Shown here: one piece after another, positions 21,253 to 25,939 of the stretch
How the letters are laid out: each line of letters begins with the position of its first letter
Numbering within the stretch: position 1 is the first letter of the stretch
From: a virus
Length of the DNA: 25,939 nucleotides
IMG/VR virus record: IMGVR_UViG_3300030101_000579
Coordinates: 1 to 25,939 of that record
Strand: one strand, 5' to 3'
The notes under the pieces: generated by a model
The model's input: only the letters and a program-made list of their open reading frames with translations
Databases searched by the model: none
Told to the model about the DNA's origin: nothing
Made by a program: the position numbers and the translations under genes

Positions 21253-23569
21253 AACGCTAACTCCTGAACAATATCAACAACAATTTGTCGATTACTACTC
21301 TTTTCCCGGCATCGGTGTAGAAGCGGCACCTGAAGTAGATGATGAAGAAAAAGATGACGAACCAGTACGTCCAAACATCCTCACACCCGTCGGTCAACGT
21401 GACGAACAAGTAGCAAACGTATTCGGTCAGATTCCTATCGTAGGTACGGGCCAGCAAATCTCTACGGAAGACCCGTACGAGTACATTCGTAACTTTGACA
21501 CTCAAGAGAAAAGCGACTTGAACGGCAAGGGATTTAGTCGGTACCTCGAACAGGCTGCAGGAGTACCCGGTACTGTAGCCACTGTAGCTACAGGACTTCC
21601 TATCTCTGCTCTAGCGTACGGCGCTGGGCAACTTGCACGAAAACAACATCGCAAGAACGCCGAGTCAATCGCTTCGTACGGCGGCAACGCGGGTTCGATG
21701 TTCAAGTTTCAAGGTCAGACTGTTAGTCGCGCACCGGGTAGTAAAATCTTTACTGGTAACTTGGGTGGCCTCAGTCAGAGTGATATGTATCGCACAGATG
21801 AAATACGCAAAGGTTTCATCCCGGGCACGATGATAGAAAACACGTCTATACGCAGGGGTGCGGGTCCGCAAGGTATGCCCGGTTCATCAGGACTCTCCGG
21901 TGTTACGAGTATCGAGGGCGCAATCATGGACGCGTTTGGTACCGTGCATACGGGACAGCGCGATGATTCGGGTCACATGATGGTTTCCGCATCTCAGGCA
22001 CAAGCTCTCCGTGAAAAAGAGTTTCGTAGCATGGCGCGACAGGCTGAAGTGGATATCTCAGGTCTCAAGGGCGTGAACTTTGTAAATGCTGCCGTAGCTT
22101 ACAAGCAGCACGTTGATGGCGTTATGAAAACCGACTCCTCGTATGGTGGTTTCTTTCACAAAACGAGCAATTTAAGTCCGGGTCAAAATGCGTCTGCACT
22201 CGACAGGCGTCGGGGTACGGCAGTTGACTTTCTCAAAGACAAGTACGGCATCACGCCGACTACTAAAGTAGATACATCGCAACCGGATGACTTCGTGCCG
22301 TCCGTAACTGAATCACGCAGCGAAGCGAATCGTATACGAGAAGCAGAAAGAGATGCCGCATTTGAAAGAGGTCAAGCCGCGCGAGATCGTATGATGGATC
22401 GTCTTAGGGACGAGGGTGATCCTCAAGAAACATCCCCAACAGAATACAGCATGAGTGACTTTGCTGATGATTACGCGGCAAGCTATGAGGGCGTTACTGA
22501 CTTCGGATTCCGCAGAGGCGGTCGCGTCGGTATGGCAGAGGGTGACACACCTCAAGGCACCTTCGAACCCGGTTTCGTCGAGGGGCCACCCGAGAACTTT
22601 ACAGAGCGTGAAACCGTAGCCGACGATCAAAACGGCAAGGTCACACCGGACACATTTATCATCAACGCAGCAGCCGTAGAAATCGCCGGTAGCGAAGACA
22701 TACGAAAGATGTTGATGAAAGCCTACGAAGTGGCTGTACAAAAAGGACTTGACATTGGCCGTGTAGATCGTAAACTATATGAAGGGACAGTAGACGTTGC
22801 TCTTTCGAAGGGCGAAGTTGTCGTACCTCCTGAGTTAGCCAAAATCATCGGCTACGACCGCCTCCGCAAAATTAACAACCGTGGTAAGAAAGAAGTCGCG
22901 AGTCGGCAGAAAAAAGCGGGGGGTGGATTCCTCGACGGAAAAAAGTTCGCAGACGGGGGTGACGTAGGGGAAGACATTCCTTTCGATCAGTCCATACCCA
23001 TCGATGACAGCACTCGTAAAGTTTTTAAGACGTTCCTAAAAAGTAAAAGACAACGCGGGGATGTTGAAAACTTAATAGATAGTTTGGATGATAGAGGAAG
23101 GCTGTTTGTTTTAGGTTTAGTTGAAACGACCGCATCTACAGACTCAGTAGAGTCTATGACAGGTGTTATGCAAACCGCTGTTAATAGAGCAAACACTAAT
23201 CGTCCAAGTTTTAAAAATGTGAACGATTTAGCATCTGTAATGAAGCAAAGATCATCACGAGGCACTGGAAGTCGTATGTTTCAGTACGACGGACTAGAGC
23301 CGAAAAAAATTACACCTCGTTTACGAGAGGTTGTTCAAGGCCGGGTTCCTAATGCAGTCAGCAAGCTGTTCACAGCAGCGGAAAACTTAATGAATCCTGA
23401 AACAGAGGGTCAACGACCTCTTCCATCTGACATAATGTTTTATACGAAACCTGACGCTCCTTTAGCGAAAGATTTCGAAGACAATCCTAAAATGAGATAT
23501 TTTACAAGTTTTGGAGGGCACGACTATTATGCCCTCGATGCGGCCCCGGAAGGGTTCGTAAATAATTAG
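21245..23569 (+). CDS. Large putative virion protein with C-terminal SleB-like cell wall hydrolase domain
   Basis: A 774-aa multidomain protein. Residues 1-100 are acidic. Residues 104-130 (AAGVPGTVATVATG, SALAYGAGQLARK) are hydrophobic and glycine-rich, as in ejected proteins. Residues 355-395 are a charged helix. FRRGGRVGMAEG (422-433), DTFIINAAAVE (469-479) and SKGEVVVPPELAKIIG (521-536) are motif types recurrent in marine phage structural proteins. Residues ~590-770 resemble SleB-type hydrolases: E627 in LVETTAS as candidate catalytic glutamate, VMQTAVNRA, RMFQYDG, DIMFYTKPDAP and FGGHDYYA. A role in cutting peptidoglycan during DNA entry is inferred. The hydrolase-like part is AT-richer than the rest (many TTA, AGA and TTT codons). 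It starts 8 bp inside the preceding gene. Confidence 0.75.
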   Translation: MSKTLTPEQYQQQFVDYYSFPGIGVEAAPEVDDEEKDDEPVRPNILTPVGQRDEQVANVFGQIPIVGTGQQISTEDPYEYIRNFDTQEKSDLNGKGFSRYLEQAAGVPGTVATVATGLPISALAYGAGQLARKQHRKNAESIASYGGNAGSMFKFQGQTVSRAPGSKIFTGNLGGLSQSDMYRTDEIRKGFIPGTMIENTSIRRGAGPQGMPGSSGLSGVTSIEGAIMDAFGTVHTGQRDDSGHMMVSASQAQALREKEFRSMARQAEVDISGLKGVNFVNAAVAYKQHVDGVMKTDSSYGGFFHKTSNLSPGQNASALDRRRGTAVDFLKDKYGITPTTKVDTSQPDDFVPSVTESRSEANRIREAERDAAFERGQAARDRMMDRLRDEGDPQETSPTEYSMSDFADDYAASYEGVTDFGFRRGGRVGMAEGDTPQGTFEPGFVEGPPENFTERETVADDQNGKVTPDTFIINAAAVEIAGSEDIRKMLMKAYEVAVQKGLDIGRVDRKLYEGTVDVALSKGEVVVPPELAKIIGYDRLRKINNRGKKEVASRQKKAGGGFLDGKKFADGGDVGEDIPFDQSIPIDDSTRKVFKTFLKSKRQRGDVENLIDSLDDRGRLFVLGLVETTASTDSVESMTGVMQTAVNRANTNRPSFKNVNDLASVMKQRSSRGTGSRMFQYDGLEPKKITPRLREVVQGRVPNAVSKLFTAAENLMNPETEGQRPLPSDIMFYTKPDAPLAKDFEDNPKMRYFTSFGGHDYYALDAAPEGFVNN

Positions 23570-23607
23570 TCAGCTACCCGCGTGTTCGCGGCCCTGACAC
23601 AACCGGA

Positions 23608-23637
23608 GCGGCCACCCACACGCCAAAGTGGCCCCGC
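23608..23637 (+). promoter_or_regulatory. Intergenic hairpin upstream of the scaffold gene
   Basis: GCGGCCAC and GTGGCCCCGC can pair, with a CC bulge and a twelve-base loop, in the 84-bp gap between the large virion protein and scaffold genes. There is no following T run, so it is not a standard terminator. It may be an mRNA processing or stability element that raises expression of the scaffold and capsid genes. Confidence 0.4.
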
Positions 23638-23653
23638 TAGTGAGGTAAGTAAA

Positions 23654-24532
23654 ATGGCAAAGAAAGTACGCGGCCACCGTGCCAACAAGCCGAATGACTC
23701 GTTCGGTGTAGTCAACAGCGAGTCCCTGTATCGCGGTCAGTACCGTGAGGATGTTCACAAAGACGACGAAGAAGAGGTAGAAGCCCAAGCCGAAGCGGAC
23801 CCCGAAGAGACGGCCACTCCGCAGAGCAGTAGCTTCGTCGAGTCTAAAGAAGAGGAACACGACTACAAAAAGCGATACGACGACCTCAAAAAACACTACG
23901 ACAGTAAGGTCAACGAATTCAAGCAGGAAATCACAACCCTACGAGAGGCGATAGATTCACGCGAAGTGGACATGCCTACTGGTGTACAAGCACCGAAGAC
24001 AATCGAGGAACTGCAAGCATTCAAAGAACAATACCCAGAAGTGTTCGATGTGGTTCAAACCGTATCATCGATTCAGGCAGAGTCGCAACTTTCGGAACTC
24101 CGTGAAGAGTTGGGCACTATCAAGGAACGGGAAAAAGAACTGGAAAAACAAAAGGCTTATGAAGAGCTATTACGTTTACAGCCCGATTTCGATACGCTCA
24201 AGTCCGAAGATAAGTTCCTAGAGTGGCTACAAGAGCAGCCCGAATCAATCTCTGACGGCATCTACAAAAACAACACGGATGCTCGTTGGGCGGCACGCAT
24301 AGTGGACTTGTACAAGGCCGACACAGGCCAAACAAAGAAGCGGACTAAATTTAGTTCTTCTGCTGCAGAGGCAGTCACGAGGCCACCAGCCCGTGAAGTA
24401 AAGACCGAAAAAGGCGGAGACAGGATTTGGAAGGCTTCTGACATCGGCAAGATGAAGCCGTGGGAGTTCGAAAAACACGAAGCAGAACTCGACGCGGCAC
24501 GCATGGAAGGCCGAATAGACTTCAACTCTTAA
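23654..24532 (+). CDS. Capsid scaffolding protein
   Basis: A 292-aa, highly charged, coiled-coil-rich protein placed just before the major capsid gene, the usual place of the scaffold that guides prohead assembly and then leaves. Residues ~80-200 are long helical stretches (YKKRYDDLKKHYDSKVNEFK, ESQLSELREELGTIKEREKEL, read in parts). The C-terminus (KPWEFEKHEAELDAARMEG) is a common ending in marine podovirus scaffolds. GAGGTAAG lies upstream of the ATG at 23654. The open frame back to 23582 would need a GTG start, crosses the hairpin, and is not used. The N-terminus is basic, then acidic. Confidence 0.88.
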   Translation: MAKKVRGHRANKPNDSFGVVNSESLYRGQYREDVHKDDEEEVEAQAEADPEETATPQSSSFVESKEEEHDYKKRYDDLKKHYDSKVNEFKQEITTLREAIDSREVDMPTGVQAPKTIEELQAFKEQYPEVFDVVQTVSSIQAESQLSELREELGTIKEREKELEKQKAYEELLRLQPDFDTLKSEDKFLEWLQEQPESISDGIYKNNTDARWAARIVDLYKADTGQTKKRTKFSSSAAEAVTRPPAREVKTEKGGDRIWKASDIGKMKPWEFEKHEAELDAARMEGRIDFNS

Positions 24533-24554
24533 ACCTCAAAGGAAGGGTAAACCA

Positions 24555-25529
24555 ATGGCTTTTGGTACCTCCGCAGGTTATGGTAACCTGCCTTCCGGCA
24601 ACTTTACGCCGGAAATCTTTAGCCAAAAGGTTCTCAAATTCTTCCGTCGCGCTTCGGTTGTAGAAGACATTACGAATACCGACTACGCTGGCGAAATTGA
24701 GAACTTTGGCGACACCGTCCGCATTATCAAGGAACCGGTAATTACCGTGTCCTCGTATAGTCGCGGCTCGGTTATCAACGCGCAAGACCTTGCTGACGAT
24801 CAGATTACTATGGTAGTCGATCAAGCAAATGCTTTCTCGTTTAAGATTGACGACATCGAAGAGCGTCAGTCGCACATCAACTTCGAAGCACTCTCCACCT
24901 CTTCTGGTGCGTTTGCTTTGAAGCGCAGATACGATGCTAACATCCTTGACATCATGGCAACTGACGCCGGTCTCACTGGTGAGTCGGGTGCGACCACTGC
25001 ACAGATTTCTGGAATCGGTACTCTCGGTTCCGCTCTGGATATCGGCGGTGCAACCACTCCGGGCGACACTGCCGTCAACACCATGCTCAAGATGGCAGAG
25101 TCTCTTGACAACCAGTCTGTTCCGGAAGAGAACCGCTGGTTCGTCGCACCTCCATCGTTCTACAAGCACCTCTTCTCAGCCGGTGCGAAGTTCGCAGAAG
25201 TCCAAGTTACGGGCGATGCGACTTCCCCGCTGCGTAACGGTCTTGTGTCGCTGGGCAACATCGCTGGCTTCCAGTGCTACAAGTCCACCGCCCTCGTATC
25301 GAACGGCGGCACGGATCAGGTAACGCTGACTGGCCTCGCTACGGACGGCTCCGAGAATGTTCTTCTCGGCGGTCATATGTCCTCCACGGCTACCGCTTCG
25401 CACATTGCGAAGACTGAGGTTGTCCGTTCGACTGAAACCTTCAGCGACATCGTTCGCGGTCTCCATGTCTTTGGTCGGAAAGTTCTCCGTCCGGAAGCTA
25501 TCGTCCGCGCCGTTGTTAGCTTAGACTAA
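24555..25529 (+). CDS. Major capsid protein
   Basis: The main head shell protein, 324 aa. It is recognised from position after the scaffold and from its overall sequence: an N-terminal arm (AFGTSAGYGNLPSGNFTPEI), GDTVRIIKEP, a long helix with ISAL-type alternation (NFEALSTSSGAFALKRRYD), RWFVAPPSFYKHL, NIAGFQCYKS, and a C-terminal EVVRSTETFSDIVRGLHVFG with PEAIVRAVV. An HK97-type fold is expected for this class, but that is family knowledge. AAAGGAAGGG precedes the ATG. Codon use is even and rich in GGC, GTC and ACC, as expected for an abundant protein. Confidence 0.9.
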   Translation: MAFGTSAGYGNLPSGNFTPEIFSQKVLKFFRRASVVEDITNTDYAGEIENFGDTVRIIKEPVITVSSYSRGSVINAQDLADDQITMVVDQANAFSFKIDDIEERQSHINFEALSTSSGAFALKRRYDANILDIMATDAGLTGESGATTAQISGIGTLGSALDIGGATTPGDTAVNTMLKMAESLDNQSVPEENRWFVAPPSFYKHLFSAGAKFAEVQVTGDATSPLRNGLVSLGNIAGFQCYKSTALVSNGGTDQVTLTGLATDGSENVLLGGHMSSTATASHIAKTEVVRSTETFSDIVRGLHVFGRKVLRPEAIVRAVVSLD

Positions 25530-25545
25530 TAGGGAGGACTGAGTA

Positions 25546-25939
25546 ATGGCTACTTATGATCGTACTATTACCGGCGGTGGCACCACCGGACATCCGGGCA
25601 ACATGCCCCGTCCGTACGTCATCACTTCTCCGGTCTATGATGCGGTGGACAACACCTCACTTGCTGGCGCTGATATCGTCAAACTCATCGATCTGCCTGC
25701 AGATACGATGGTGATCGGCGGCTGTATCGAAGTCCTTGAGGCTTCGGGCAACGCTCAAGTGACGCTCGACGTGGGCACCAGCGATGATGTTGATGCCTTC
25801 GTTGACGGTGGCGCAAGTAACGCTGCCGCAATCCTTCAGTTCAACCTGAAGGCTACGGCAAACAACATGGTCACTTCTGCTGACTCTGTTCAGGTGACTG
25901 TGCTTGACGCCGGATCATCCGGTACGACTGCACTGCGCT
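25546..25939 (+). CDS. Putative structural protein downstream of the capsid gene (3' end missing)
   Basis: The ATG at 25546 follows AGGGAGGACT a few bases upstream, and the frame stays open to the window edge, giving 131 codons. It begins MATYDRTITGGGTTGHPGNM and continues with beta-type repeats of small residues (IGGCIEVLEASGNAQVTLDVG, read in parts, and ATANNMVTSADSVQVTVLDAG). The beta-rich, glycine- and threonine-rich composition and its place after the capsid gene suggest a head decoration or other minor virion protein. No family was recognised. Confidence 0.75.
   Translation, partial: MATYDRTITGGGTTGHPGNMPRPYVITSPVYDAVDNTSLAGADIVKLIDLPADTMVIGGCIEVLEASGNAQVTLDVGTSDDVDAFVDGGASNAAAILQFNLKATANNMVTSADSVQVTVLDAGSSGTTALR

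Noticed and set aside
1-25939. CRISPR array, tRNA, rRNA, insertion sequence, T7-like RNA polymerase
   Set aside because: Looked for by reading; no regularly spaced repeats, cloverleaf-like sequence, transposase or RNA polymerase motifs were seen. A tRNA or covariance-model scan was not possible.

Overview
The window is a segment of a tailed double-stranded DNA phage genome. It has a leftward replication and nucleotide-metabolism operon, a rightward block of small and accessory genes, and a rightward packaging and head operon cut off at the right edge. No T7-type RNA polymerase, tRNA, rRNA, CRISPR array or insertion sequence was seen. The best promoter is sigma-70-like, so host RNA polymerase probably transcribes at least the structural genes. 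The gene set points to a marine, alphaproteobacterium-infecting podovirus-like phage of the HMO-2011 type (known hosts include SAR116, Roseobacter-group and SAR11 bacteria). It combines a B12-dependent class II ribonucleotide reductase, DUF3310, a T7-like endonuclease I, and a family A polymerase carrying a DnaJ-like zinc-finger insert. The group assignment rests on recalled family knowledge, not a search.

Left arm (14-9407, minus strand), in order of transcription: Toprim primase, DnaB-like helicase, a 49-aa protein, a DEDDy 3'-5' exonuclease, the family A polymerase, a 281-aa acidic-tailed protein that could be the ssDNA-binding protein, a PD-(D/E)XK nuclease with a Cas4-like cysteine set, a 126-aa unknown, endonuclease I, a 105-aa unknown, DUF3310 and NrdJ. 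Almost every junction overlaps (ATGA, GTGA, TGATG), so the genes are probably translationally coupled. Several starts were moved to fit these junctions. Functions that T7 carries in single proteins are split here: primase/helicase, and exonuclease/polymerase. The second split lies at a run of six A.

Middle (9408-15105): a short divergent intergenic region, then small plus-strand genes (a basic 49-aa protein, a ribbon-helix-helix candidate, a small exported candidate and an unknown) ending at a strong terminator (10263-10296). A second cluster of small genes follows: two unknowns, two membrane proteins, a DnaJ-type zinc protein, an acidic protein and a zinc ribbon. From about 11.9 to 14.5 kb the arginine codon choice shifts toward CGG. 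That block holds a 205-aa protein, a DUF932-like protein, a possible 26-aa membrane peptide, a winged-helix candidate and a 74-aa unknown. It ends at a second terminator (14571-14598) followed by about 500 bp of non-coding DNA with palindromes and repeats.

Right arm (15106-25939, plus strand): a near-consensus promoter sits almost on the start codon of the small terminase subunit. Then come the large terminase subunit with an AT-hook-like N-terminus, a protein with a tyrosine-recombinase-like core and a virion-like C-terminus, a small unknown, the portal with an overprinted gene at its 3' end, a large putative virion protein with a SleB-like hydrolase C-terminus, scaffold, major capsid protein, and the start of a further structural gene. 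The strongest second looks are the recombinase-like protein inside the head operon, the polymerase split, the overprinted gene and the near-leaderless terminase promoter.
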